Below are positions 34,636 to 42,112 of a stretch of DNA of 64,000 bases, piece by piece. Position numbers and translations under genes: made by a program. The notes below the pieces were generated by a model. It was not told the DNA's origin. It searched no databases and worked only from the letters and a program-made list of their open reading frames with translations. Source of the stretch: Salinirubrum litoreum (GTDB lineage: Archaea > Halobacteriota > Halobacteria > Halobacteriales > Haloferacaceae); NCBI RefSeq assembly GCF_020567425.1, contig NZ_JAJCVJ010000001.1, positions 1,426,001-1,490,000 on the forward strand, given 5' to 3'. The first letter of the stretch is position 1. Every line of letters begins with the position of its first letter.

Positions 34636-35626
34636 TTTACAAATTTATTTGCGAATAGCCAATTCAAAGGTAGAAGGATGGAGCAGTGGCTCGCTGACTA
34701 TTCTCACACATCTATACTCAGGAGACATAATAAAGCTATCTGTCGCGCTATGCTACTCACAATAGCACACTGTCAGAGGGAATCTAATCGGTATTTCAAA
34801 GTGACGAGGACTCCCGCCGGCGCTTCCGCGAGCTAACCGAGTATCAATAGCGTGTATGCTACCGGTTTCAACGCTGGCGTAGATCGCGGGAGACCCGGCC
34901 AATAGGACACCCGAAATTCTACAAAAAATTTGAGACCGGGTAACACCGTTCCCGGAGCAGAGATTTGAATGGTGTCACAACCCCCCTCCCCCGGTCTGTA
35001 GCGATAGTATCTGAACAGACGATCAATCATACTGGGGGGAGTACGGAACGCCAGCAGGAGGGACCGAAAGCGACTGGGAGAGATTGTAGGGCGACCTGCG
35101 ACCGGCTCTGAATCAGTGAGAGAATCTGGGATCGGCTTCCCCTGAGAGACGACAGATGGGCAGATGCCGGGGGCGCTTCCGGGAACCGGCAGAGAGGTTC
35201 GACCAGTCAACTGCGCACCCCGCCTATGGAGTTTTGAGGCGAGTCGGAGTTGTGGGCACCACACAGGCGGCTTCCGCGATCCGAACCGGGACTCGACCGA
35301 TCAACCTCGCGCGGGATAGGATGATGTATCGAGACAGGAGATGACGGTCAGTGCGCCCACCGTTCGACAGCAATCGTCGGTACTCGGTCGGGATCACGCA
35401 CCCCGGCGAAGACAAGGCGGATTCCGGCGCGCCTTCCGGACTCGACGCAGTATCATTTCGGATAACCGCACGACGTAGTGGCAACGCGCCCGCTGACGGG
35501 TTCAGATGTGTCGCAGACAGTACCGGCAAGAGAGGCACTCTGACGGGTTTGAATCGCGTCTGAAACCACAGAAACAGCTATATCGATGCGGTGCCGTACA
35601 GCGAATAGGAACGGTGCGCGAAGCGC
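34636..35626. other. Gene-free part of the island
   Basis: About 990 bases between the orphan gene and the right att repeat. Frames here have mixed composition and none looks like a protein. Two imperfect direct repeats of about 45 bases sit at 35173-35220 and 35268-35315; both contain CTTCCG and TCGACC-N2-TCAAC. They might bind the integrase or another element protein. The stretch 34640-34800 is markedly A/T-rich. Confidence 0.5.
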
Positions 35627-35657
35627 AGTGGACTCGCCGGGATTTGAACCCGGGGCC
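35627..35657. repeat. Right attachment repeat inside tRNA-Ala
   Basis: The second copy of the 31-bp core. It lies within and just beyond the 3' end of the intact tRNA gene, so integration left the tRNA functional. Confidence 0.9.
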
Positions 35658-35700
35658 TCTTCCTTGCGAAGGAAGCGATCTGCCACTGATCTACGAGCCC
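35629..35700 (-). tRNA. tRNA-Ala, anticodon CGC
   Basis: Seventy-two bases on the minus strand fold as a standard tRNA: acceptor GGGCTCG/CGAGTCC with one G-T pair, a D-arm with AGATCAGTGGCAGATC, an anticodon arm CTTCC-TTCGCAA-GGAAG giving anticodon CGC (reads GCG, alanine), and a T-arm containing GGTTCAAATCC. The discriminator is A and CCA is not encoded. Its 3' end is the integration target of the 8.2 kb element. Confidence 0.95.
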
Positions 35701-35780
35701 GCACCCGGACAAAAGCCGGTGTCGCACTTGTAGCTTCTGTTTCCCACCCGGCGCGCGACCGCCTCACATGAACTCGCCCG

Positions 35781-36356
35781 CTACTCGCGCACACGAAGGA
35801 GCCGCAGACGCCCGGCGACCAACCCGAGCAACAGGCCGGTGAAGTGCGCGAGGAGAGCGACCCCCGGCGCGGCAGTAGCGACCGTCACGACGCCGGCGAC
35901 GACGACGAACAGTGCCAACTGCGCGCGTCGGCCGAGGTCGAACCGCGAGAGCAGCGACCCGGACACGGAGTTGCCGGCGAGCAGGTAACCCAGCAGACCG
36001 AAGATGGCTCCACTCGCGCCCAGCACACCGGCGGTCCCGGCGACGAGCAAGTTCCCGACTGTCACCTGCACGAGTCCAGCCAACACGCCGGTCGTCACGA
36101 AGAACAGGTGAAATCGCAGTCGCGTCGTCCCGCGCTCGACCGCCAGGCCGAGCAAGAGGAGTGCGAGGCTGTTCGACAGGAGGTGTCCGAGGTTGGCGTG
36201 GGCGTACACCGAGACGAGGACGGTCGCCGGATCGAGCAGTGATCCCGGATCGAGGACGAACAGGCCGCCGGCACCGACGAGGCCGGCGAGCGTCTGGAGG
36301 GTTGCGACCACCGCGAAGACGACGAGCGTCTGGACGGTGGCGGTTCGGGTGACCAT
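35781..36356 (-). CDS. Rhomboid family intramembrane serine protease
   Basis: Membrane protein of 191 residues with six predicted helices, the minimal rhomboid core. The catalytic serine is in G-A-S-G-A-I-F-G (about residue 117, end of helix 4) and the catalytic histidine in L-L-A-H-F-T-G-L (about 170, helix 6). The first loop has the H-A-N-L-G-H-L-L-S-N signature of helix 2. It would cleave single-span membrane proteins within the bilayer. Its substrates are unknown; in Haloferax a rhomboid affects S-layer glycosylation, which I cite only as background. It ends about 80 bases from tRNA-Ala. Confidence 0.9.
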   Translation of the reverse strand: MVTRTATVQTLVVFAVVATLQTLAGLVGAGGLFVLDPGSLLDPATVLVSVYAHANLGHLLSNSLALLLLGLAVERGTTRLRFHLFFVTTGVLAGLVQVTVGNLLVAGTAGVLGASGAIFGLLGYLLAGNSVSGSLLSRFDLGRRAQLALFVVVAGVVTVATAAPGVALLAHFTGLLLGLVAGRLRLLRVRE

Positions 36357-36494
36357 ACCCGGAGTCGGGTCGGCGACGGGAAAACGCTACCGCGACTGCG
36401 ACGCGCCGAGCGAAGAGCGACCAGTAGGAGAGAGCAGTCGCTCGCCGCGAGAAAGAACGGAGAATCGAGGCGCGAACGCCTTAGCGCCGTCCCG

Positions 36495-36803
36495 TCAGTC
36501 TTCGAGGACGATCTCGATGCTCACGTCGTTGGGCACCTGAATCCGCATCAGCTGCCGCAGCGCGCGTTCGTCGGCGTCGATGTCGATCAGCCGCTTGTGG
36601 ACGCGCATCTCCCAGTGTTCCCACGTCGCGGTCCCCTCGCCGTCCGGGGACTTGCGGGTCGGAACCTCCAGCGTCTTCGTCGGGAGCGGGATCGGCCCAC
36701 TCAGGCTGACGCCGGTCTTGTTGGCGATCTCCCGCACGTCGTCGCAGATGTCGTCGAGGTCCTCCGGGCTGGTCCCGGCGAGCCGAACGCGTGCCTGCTG
36801 CAT
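36495..36803 (-). CDS. rpsJ: 30S ribosomal protein S10
   Basis: Protein of 102 residues that matches archaeal S10 (uS10) along its length: [10 protein letters not shown] at the start, [30 protein letters not shown] and the C-terminal [10 protein letters not shown]. It is a small-subunit protein near the ribosomal A site. One base separates it from the stop codon of the EF-1 alpha gene, so both are made from one transcript, as in most archaea. Confidence 0.97.
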   Translation of the reverse strand: MQQARVRLAGTSPEDLDDICDDVREIANKTGVSLSGPIPLPTKTLEVPTRKSPDGEGTATWEHWEMRVHKRLIDIDADERALRQLMRIQVPNDVSIEIVLED

Positions 36804-36804
36804 C

Positions 36805-38070
36805 TTATCGCTCGTTGACGTCGAGCACCTTGCCGGCGGCGATGGTCTGACCCATGTCGCGGATGGCGAAGGAGCCGAGTTCCGGAATCTCGCCGGACGG
36901 CTCGATGCTGAGTGGCTTCTGCGGACGGACGGTCACGATGGCGGCGTCGCCGGACTTGATGAAGTCCGGGTTCTCCTCGGCGACCTCACCCGATGCCGGG
37001 TCCAGTTTCTGGTCGATGGACTCGATCGTACACGCGACCTGTGCGGTGTGCGCGTGGAAGACCGGCGTGTAGCCGGCCGTGATCACGGACGGGTGCTGCA
37101 TGACGACGACCTGCGCCTGGAACGTCTCGGCGACGGACGGCGGGTCGTCGGCCGGGCCACAGACGTCGCCACGGCGGATGTCGTCCTTGCCGACGCCACG
37201 GACGTTGAACCCGACGTTGTCGCCCGGACCGGCCTGGTCGACTTCCTCGTGGTGCATCTCGACCGTCTTCACCTCGCCGCCCACGTCGGACGGCTGGAAG
37301 GAGACGTTGTCGCCGGGGTTGAGCGTCCCGGTCTCGATCCGGCCGACCGGGACGGTCCCGATGCCGGAGATGGTGTAGACGTCCTGGATCGGCAGGCGGA
37401 GCGGCGCGTCCGTCGGCGGCTCCGTCTCCGGCAGGTCGTTCAGCGCTTCGAGGAGGATGGCACCGTCGTACCAGTCGGTGTTGTCCGAGCGCTCGGCGAT
37501 GTTGTCGCCCTCGAACGCGGAGATCGGGATGTAGGTCGCGTCGTCCGAACGGAAGCGGACCTGCTTCAGGAGCTGCTGGACCTCCTCTTTGACCTCCTTG
37601 TAGGTGTCCTCGCTGTAGTCGACGACGTCCATCTTGTTGACAGCGATGATCAGCTCGTTGATCCCGAGCGTGCGGGCGAGGAAGACGTGCTCGCGGGTCT
37701 GGGGCGCGACACCGTCGTCGGCCGCGACGACGAGGACCGCGTTGTCGGCCTGCGAGGCACCCGTGATCATGTTCTTCACGAAGTCACGGTGGCCCGGACA
37801 GTCGACGATGGTGAAGTAGTAGTCGTCGGTGTCGAACTCTTGGTGGGCGATGTCGATGGTGACACCACGCTCGCGCTCCTCGGCGAGGTTGTCCATCACG
37901 TAGGCGAACTCGAAGCCGCCCTTGCCCTTCTCCTCTGCTTCCTCGCGGTACTGCTCGATGACGTGCTCGGGGACGGACCCTGTCTCGAACAGGAGTCGCC
38001 CGACCAGCGTACTCTTCCCGTGGTCGACGTGGCCGATGATGGCCAAGTTCTGGTGCGGTTTGTCACTCAT
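36805..38070 (-). CDS. tuf: Translation elongation factor EF-1 alpha
   Basis: GTPase of 421 residues that brings aminoacyl-tRNA to the ribosome. G-domain motifs are G-H-V-D-H-G-K-S-T (G1), D-C-P-G-H (G3) and N-K-M-D (G4). Switch I ends R-G-V-T-I-D-I. The two C-terminal beta-barrel domains follow, with the T-G-V and [10 protein letters not shown] signatures. Length is normal for archaeal aEF1A. It leads an operon with rpsJ. Its promoter lies within the first 60 bases upstream (minus-strand GTTTTAGGGG is the nearest TATA-like sequence), just before the transposon region. Confidence 0.97.
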   Translation of the reverse strand: MSDKPHQNLAIIGHVDHGKSTLVGRLLFETGSVPEHVIEQYREEAEEKGKGGFEFAYVMDNLAEERERGVTIDIAHQEFDTDDYYFTIVDCPGHRDFVKNMITGASQADNAVLVVAADDGVAPQTREHVFLARTLGINELIIAVNKMDVVDYSEDTYKEVKEEVQQLLKQVRFRSDDATYIPISAFEGDNIAERSDNTDWYDGAILLEALNDLPETEPPTDAPLRLPIQDVYTISGIGTVPVGRIETGTLNPGDNVSFQPSDVGGEVKTVEMHHEEVDQAGPGDNVGFNVRGVGKDDIRRGDVCGPADDPPSVAETFQAQVVVMQHPSVITAGYTPVFHAHTAQVACTIESIDQKLDPASGEVAEENPDFIKSGDAAIVTVRPQKPLSIEPSGEIPELGSFAIRDMGQTIAAGKVLDVNER

Positions 38071-38071
38071 G

Positions 38072-38433
38072 GTGAAGTCACGCGCTAAGGCGCTTTGTGG
38101 GCCATCCTTCGGTTGATTCCCCTAAAACGATTTCGATACCCGGCACAGACGACCCCGCCGCTTGCTTGCGGTTTGTGGGATCACGTCCCATGGTGTGCCG
38201 GGGCACGGCGGCGGTCGTACTCACGACGGTCCCGAGTGAAATCTATCCCGTCGCTGGCAGGTCGACGCGGCGACGGCCGTGCGACGACCGGCCGTGGAGG
38301 TGTGCGTGCAGAACGGGCGGCACGGCTGAACGCGCGGTCACACAGAAAGGGTGTCGTCCGTAGGTGCTACCTTCGACAACTAGGCAATCTCGGCTTGTGG
38401 GGTGTGAAATCGTGACACGATGCTGACCGACCA
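38072..38433. other. Gene-free interval beside the EF-1 alpha operon
   Basis: About 360 bases between the EF-1 alpha start and the small RHH-like gene. The right-hand part probably belongs to the left end of the TnpB transposon; the boundary is not visible. A 13-base palindrome ATCGTG-A-CACGAT lies at 38409-38421. No coding frame is convincing. Confidence 0.45.
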
Positions 38434-38571
38434 CTACTCGGTAGCCTGGCCGGAATCCAACTCCCGTTGCGCGTGGAGTAGCATCCCTCGCCACGTCAGC
38501 CCGTGACGCTTCTTCGTCGCTTTTAGACTCTCGTACTGTTTTTCGTCGATCTCAATGTTGATGTTCTTCAT
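38434..38571 (-). CDS. 45-residue ribbon-helix-helix-like protein divergent to TnpB
   Basis: Short protein starting M-K-N-I-N-I-E-I-D-E-K-Q-Y-E-S-L, an N-terminal beta strand followed by a helix, then K-R-H-G-L-T-W-R-G-M-L-L-H-A-Q-R-E-L as second helix. This strand-helix-helix pattern is that of ribbon-helix-helix DNA-binding proteins such as antitoxins and copy-number repressors. The tail is D-S-G-Q-A-T-E. It is divergent to the TnpB gene with 63 bases between the start codons, and an inverted repeat in that spacer is a natural operator for it. I infer a regulator of the transposon; a co-mobilised antitoxin is the alternative. Confidence 0.7.
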   Translation of the reverse strand: MKNINIEIDEKQYESLKATKKRHGLTWRGMLLHAQRELDSGQATE

Positions 38572-38593
38572 GTCGCATAGTTTGTGACCGACG

Positions 38594-38613
38594 GTGTTAA
38601 CTGTGACTAACAC
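38594..38613. promoter_or_regulatory. Operator-like inverted repeat between RHH gene and tnpB
   Basis: GTGTTA (38594-38599) and TAACAC (38608-38613) form a perfect inverted repeat with an 8-base spacer, in the 63-base gap between the divergent starts. The position suits control of both genes by the ribbon-helix-helix-like product. Confidence 0.5.
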
Positions 38614-38634
38614 TAATGTAACATTGTGTCCGAG

Positions 38635-39834
38635 ATGGTGACGAAGACGTTACAGGCCACACTCACCACGCCCACCACGTGGAAAGAGGAGCGTCTACAG
38701 CGGCTCTTGGACACCTACCGCGACGCACTCCACGACGCCTTCGACAACAGGGCAGACACAATGTCGGCTGTCAATGATGTTGTGACCCCATATGAACTGC
38801 CGTACCAAGCCAAAGACGCGCTCAAGTCTTTCGTCCCAAAACTCCGCCGGACGTACAATGCCGAGGAGTTAGACGACGAGCATCCGCTTCGACTCGTCAA
38901 TCGGGCCGCAAAGTTCGACTACTCCGAGGAGCGTAAACACGGCTTCGTGTGGCAGGTCCCGCAACCCGGTCGCGGGACGAATTTCTGGATTCCACTTCGG
39001 ATTAACCCCGAACAGGAATCGCTGTGGTTCGACCTGCTCTCCGAAGACGCGACAGCAGGCGAGTTGCGCCTTCAGCGACACCGCACGTCGTGGGAATTGC
39101 ACGTCACCGTCAAATACCCGGTCGAAGAACCGGCCGAACCAGACGACCCGACCTACATCGGATTCGACGTAGGCGAGAGCGCGTTGATCACGGGCTGTGC
39201 CCTCAAACGCGACGTACCACGGAAGCCGATGCTCGTTAGCGGCAGTCGAGCGCGACACCTCCGCAAAGAGATGTTCATGACCCTCCGCCGGCTCCAGTCG
39301 AGAGACGCCGCCGAGTGGCGCGTGGACGAACGATTCGACCACTATCAAAATGCTCTGACGGATATTATCGAGAAAGCCTCTCGGCAGGCCGTCGAGTACG
39401 CTGGGTCCTTCGATAACCCGGTTATCGTTCTCGAAGATCTGTCGTATATCCGTGAACGGTTGGACTGCGGCAAGTTCATGAACCGTCGTCTTCACGCATG
39501 GGCGTTCGCACGGCTACAAGGTCGAATCGAAGACAAAGCGATGGAGGTGGGAATTCGTGTCGAGTACGTCAACGCGGCGTACACCTCCCAGACGTGCCAT
39601 GCCTGCAGCCGCCTCGGTCAACGAAGTCGGCAGGCGGAGTTTGTATGTCCACACGACGACTGCCACGTAACGGAGTTCCAAGCAGACATTAACGCGGCGG
39701 CGAACATCGCCGGTCGCGTCGACTCGTGGGGAGAGAGCGTCCGTTGGGAACCCGGACACGATGACTCGCCACGAGATGGGAGCGCCTGTGACAGCGCCAC
39801 AGTCCACCGAGAGACGAGTCCGAGACCCGGATAG
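38635..39834 (+). CDS. tnpB: TnpB RNA-guided nuclease of an IS200/IS605-type element
   Basis: Protein of 399 residues of the IS1341-type haloarchaeal TnpB group, related to the ancestors of Cas12. The RuvC acidic residues are all present: D178 in G-F-D-V-G-E-S, E267 in V-L-E-D-L-S and D351 in F-Q-A-D-I-N-A-A-A-N. A zinc ribbon lies between the last two (C-H-A-C and C-P-H-D-D-C). The N-terminal wedge/recognition part is full length. The gene therefore looks active. There is no TnpA transposase beside it. A GTG three codons earlier is an alternative start. TnpB proteins are guided by an RNA from the transposon end that overlaps their 3' region. Confidence 0.92.
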   Translation: MVTKTLQATLTTPTTWKEERLQRLLDTYRDALHDAFDNRADTMSAVNDVVTPYELPYQAKDALKSFVPKLRRTYNAEELDDEHPLRLVNRAAKFDYSEERKHGFVWQVPQPGRGTNFWIPLRINPEQESLWFDLLSEDATAGELRLQRHRTSWELHVTVKYPVEEPAEPDDPTYIGFDVGESALITGCALKRDVPRKPMLVSGSRARHLRKEMFMTLRRLQSRDAAEWRVDERFDHYQNALTDIIEKASRQAVEYAGSFDNPVIVLEDLSYIRERLDCGKFMNRRLHAWAFARLQGRIEDKAMEVGIRVEYVNAAYTSQTCHACSRLGQRSRQAEFVCPHDDCHVTEFQADINAAANIAGRVDSWGESVRWEPGHDDSPRDGSACDSATVHRETSPRPG

Positions 39835-39923
39835 ATGACGCTCTCGGCGCTTTCGGACTGAAACCTGCCAACCCGGATTCCCCTTGTAGGGGAACTCCCG
39901 CCGTTGACCGCGGGAAGGATGCC
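39750..39923 (+). ncRNA. Predicted guide RNA (omega RNA) region at the transposon right end
   Basis: By analogy with known TnpB systems the guide RNA scaffold overlaps the end of tnpB and stops at the right end. The sequence after the stop codon has the haloarchaeal right-end pattern: a hairpin TTCCCC-TTGTA-GGGGAA, then CCCGC-N8-GCGGG, then GAAGGATGCC, where the scaffold would end near 39923 and the guide begin. The 5' boundary is a guess. Confidence 0.5.
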
Positions 39924-40059
39924 ACCTGGCGGACGACGGGATAGCCTCCACAGGCATGGCAAAATGCGGGCGGAAGCGTTCACATCAACTCACAGCAAGT
40001 TCATCAGTGTTTCCCTTCCGTGACGGACGGTTTAAGCGACCAGCGCGCCGAGCCGTGGT

Positions 40060-40854
40060 ATGCTCAGCTTCATCGGACTCGGTCTCTACGACGAACGGTC
40101 GATCACCGTCGAGGGACAGGAGACACTCCGGGCCGCCGACCGGGCGTTCGCGGAGTTCTACACCAGCCGTCTCGTCGGCGCGAGCGTCGCGGACCTTGAA
40201 GCGGCCCACGGCGTCGACATCGAAGTCCGGGACCGCGCGGGCGTCGAACAACACCCCGAACCGATCTTAGACGCTGCCGCAGACGAGCACGTCGCCTTCC
40301 TCACCGCCGGCGACACGATGATCTCCACGACCCACGTCGACTTACGCCTCCGGGCCATCGAGCGCGGCATCGAGACCGAGGTGATCCACGGCGTCACCGC
40401 CCAGTCGGCCGCGAGCAGTCTCACCGGCCTCCAGAACTACCGCTTCGGGAAGGCGACCACCCTCCCGTTCCCCTACGCCCACGGTGGCGACGACGTGCCA
40501 CAGAGCGTGATCGACACCATCGAGGTGAACCGCGAGCGCGGCCTCCACACCGTCGTCTACCTCGACATCAAGGTCGACGGTCCCCGCGCACCGGACGGCG
40601 ACCACGAGGAGTACATGACCGCCGACACCGCCGCCGGGCTGCTCGCCGAGGGGTGGCAGGACACACTCGGGGTCGTGGTCGCCCGCGCTGGCAGTCCCGA
40701 CGCGGTCGTCGCCGGCGACCGACTCTCCGCGCTCGCCGCCCGCGACTTCGGTGGCCCGCTCCACCTGCTGGTGATCCCCGGCGACCTCCACCACGTCGAG
40801 GCCGACGCACTCGCCGGTCTCGCCGACACACCCGCAGACCTGTTGCCCGAATAG
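40060..40854 (+). CDS. dphB: Diphthine synthase
   Basis: SAM-dependent methyltransferase of 264 residues that methylates the modified histidine of elongation factor 2 during diphthamide synthesis. It matches the tetrapyrrole-methylase-like fold: M-L-S-F-I-G-L-G-L-Y-D at the start, the V-A-F-L-T-A-G-D-T-M-I-S-T-T-H loop (about 86-100, SAM-binding), H-G-V-T-A-Q-S-A-A-S-S-L-T-G-L-Q-N-Y-R-F-G-K, and the C-terminal L-L-V-I-P-G-D-L-H-H-V-E. Length is that of other archaeal DphB. It converges with artA, with 58 bases between the stops. Confidence 0.96.
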   Translation: MLSFIGLGLYDERSITVEGQETLRAADRAFAEFYTSRLVGASVADLEAAHGVDIEVRDRAGVEQHPEPILDAAADEHVAFLTAGDTMISTTHVDLRLRAIERGIETEVIHGVTAQSAASSLTGLQNYRFGKATTLPFPYAHGGDDVPQSVIDTIEVNRERGLHTVVYLDIKVDGPRAPDGDHEEYMTADTAAGLLAEGWQDTLGVVVARAGSPDAVVAGDRLSALAARDFGGPLHLLVIPGDLHHVEADALAGLADTPADLLPE

Positions 40855-40912
40855 CGCACTCACGATCCGATCGTAATCTGCTCCAGATCCGATCCCGATC
40901 TCGATCCGATTG

Positions 40913-41923
40913 CTACCGTTTCGACTCCTCGTCGCCACCGACAGCGTACTCGTCGCCCGCCCCGTCGGTTCTGACCCGCGAGACGTCCAGCGCCTCGTGG
41001 AGGTCGTGTTCCTCCTTCGTCACCAGATACAGCACGTCCTCGATGACGGTCAGGAGTTCGGGCAGTTCCCGCACCACGAGGTACGTGATCCCGACGAGCG
41101 CGACGACCGCGAGCAGTTGGCTGATGACCCGATCCGAGAGGAAGAAGGAGACCATGTACGGATCTGAGGAGCCGAACAACAGCAGCACCTCGTCGACGAA
41201 GAACTGCATGTACTGTTTGCCGAAGACGATGCCGATGAACGTCGTCCGGAGCAGGTTCAGTCCGTAGATGATGGGTACCGCGATGGCCAGCCCTCGGAGC
41301 TTCCGCCGCAGTGGAGCCTTCACCGCCGCGATCAACCCGGCGAAGATGGCGATACTGCCCAGCCCAGTGCAGGCCAGGACGACCTCGAAGACGAGTCGCC
41401 GGCCGTCGGTCGTGAACATGAAGGCGTTCTGGTAGCCGGTCTCCGGGCCGGTCACGGGCGTCGGACTGAATCCTAACGTCTGGATCAGGAAACCGGTCTG
41501 GTCGGCGACGGTCGTGATGAGCAGTTCACGCGGCGCGGGCACCGCGACACCCGCGAGCACGACGGCGGGAATCGTCTCGAAGGGGAGGTAGACGAGTCCC
41601 ATCACCGCGATGGCCCGCGAGAGGACGAACAGCGAGTCGCGGCCCTGCCAGAGCAACCAGCCGGTGTAGAGACACGCCGGGACCGCCAGCACGGTCAGGA
41701 TGCCCTCGACGTAGCTCTTGTGGACGAACGCGAAGTGCGGGATCAGGACGAACCAGAAGCCGGCGAACCCCGCCCACGCACCCGCCGTCAGTCCGCGACC
41801 GAGGTCGGGACGGCGGTCCGCGAGGAGGACCCCGGCGAGAAACGTCGCGATGACGACCCACGCGAGCGCGTCGGAGAGCGGTCCCGGTGCCCACGCGAAC
41901 GCGTCGAGCAGGGCGTCGAACAT
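40913..41923 (-). CDS. artA: Archaeosortase A
   Basis: Membrane enzyme of 336 residues that removes the C-terminal PGF-CTERM segment of surface proteins and links them to lipid. About eight membrane helices are seen. The catalytic residues keep the spacing I recall for the Haloferax enzyme: C185 in V-V-L-A-C-T-G-L-G-S, R226 in L-N-L-L-R-T-T-F, and R265 in F-L-S-D-R-V-I-S. The cytoplasmic C-terminus is acidic. It lies 189 bases downstream of an S-layer gene whose product has exactly such a tail, on the same strand but after a terminator-like hairpin. Confidence 0.95.
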   Translation of the reverse strand: MFDALLDAFAWAPGPLSDALAWVVIATFLAGVLLADRRPDLGRGLTAGAWAGFAGFWFVLIPHFAFVHKSYVEGILTVLAVPACLYTGWLLWQGRDSLFVLSRAIAVMGLVYLPFETIPAVVLAGVAVPAPRELLITTVADQTGFLIQTLGFSPTPVTGPETGYQNAFMFTTDGRRLVFEVVLACTGLGSIAIFAGLIAAVKAPLRRKLRGLAIAVPIIYGLNLLRTTFIGIVFGKQYMQFFVDEVLLLFGSSDPYMVSFFLSDRVISQLLAVVALVGITYLVVRELPELLTVIEDVLYLVTKEEHDLHEALDVSRVRTDGAGDEYAVGGDEESKR

Positions 41924-42037
41924 ACCCGAACCGACGCCCGCGTCGGATAAATCCCTTGTCGTTGCGTGTAGCGGACCCGACCGACCGGGCGACAGGTGCG
42001 AACACCGTCGCTACTCGGGAGATATCACGGCGACGCT

Positions 42038-42112
42038 ACCGCTGGCGGGTGTAGCGTCCGAAAGAAAGAACCGCGAAAGGACCGGCGGAAGCCGGTTAGT
42101 TAGTTGTCGACG
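42038..42112. repeat. 3' flank repeat of S-layer gene 1, with terminator hairpin
   Basis: About 75 bases nearly identical to 45209-45286, starting CGCTGGCGGGTGTAGCGTCC. On the minus strand they contain CCGGC-TTCC-GCCGG followed by a T-rich stretch, a likely terminator for the S-layer gene. With the other copy they form a direct repeat around S-layer gene 1. Confidence 0.75.

Larger units (their letters stand above)
27417..35657. mobile_element. Integrative element in tRNA-Ala(CGC)
   Basis: An 8.2 kb insertion bounded by identical 31-bp repeats derived from the 3' part of the tRNA-Ala gene. Within it are a tyrosine integrase at the left edge, a 205-residue and an 84-residue gene of unknown function, a large single-chain restriction-modification protein, a 284-residue orphan and about 1 kb without genes. 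The right half (32.3-35.6 kb) is visibly richer in A/T than its flanks. I see no replication, capsid or conjugation gene, so it looks like a small genomic island that carries a defence function, possibly mobilised by its own integrase. Confidence 0.88.

Noticed and set aside
34833-35264. A 143-codon minus-strand frame in the gene-free part of the island.
   Set aside because: Composition (Pro, Ser, Arg, Leu) and lack of acidic residues are unlike haloarchaeal proteins, and no start signal is seen.
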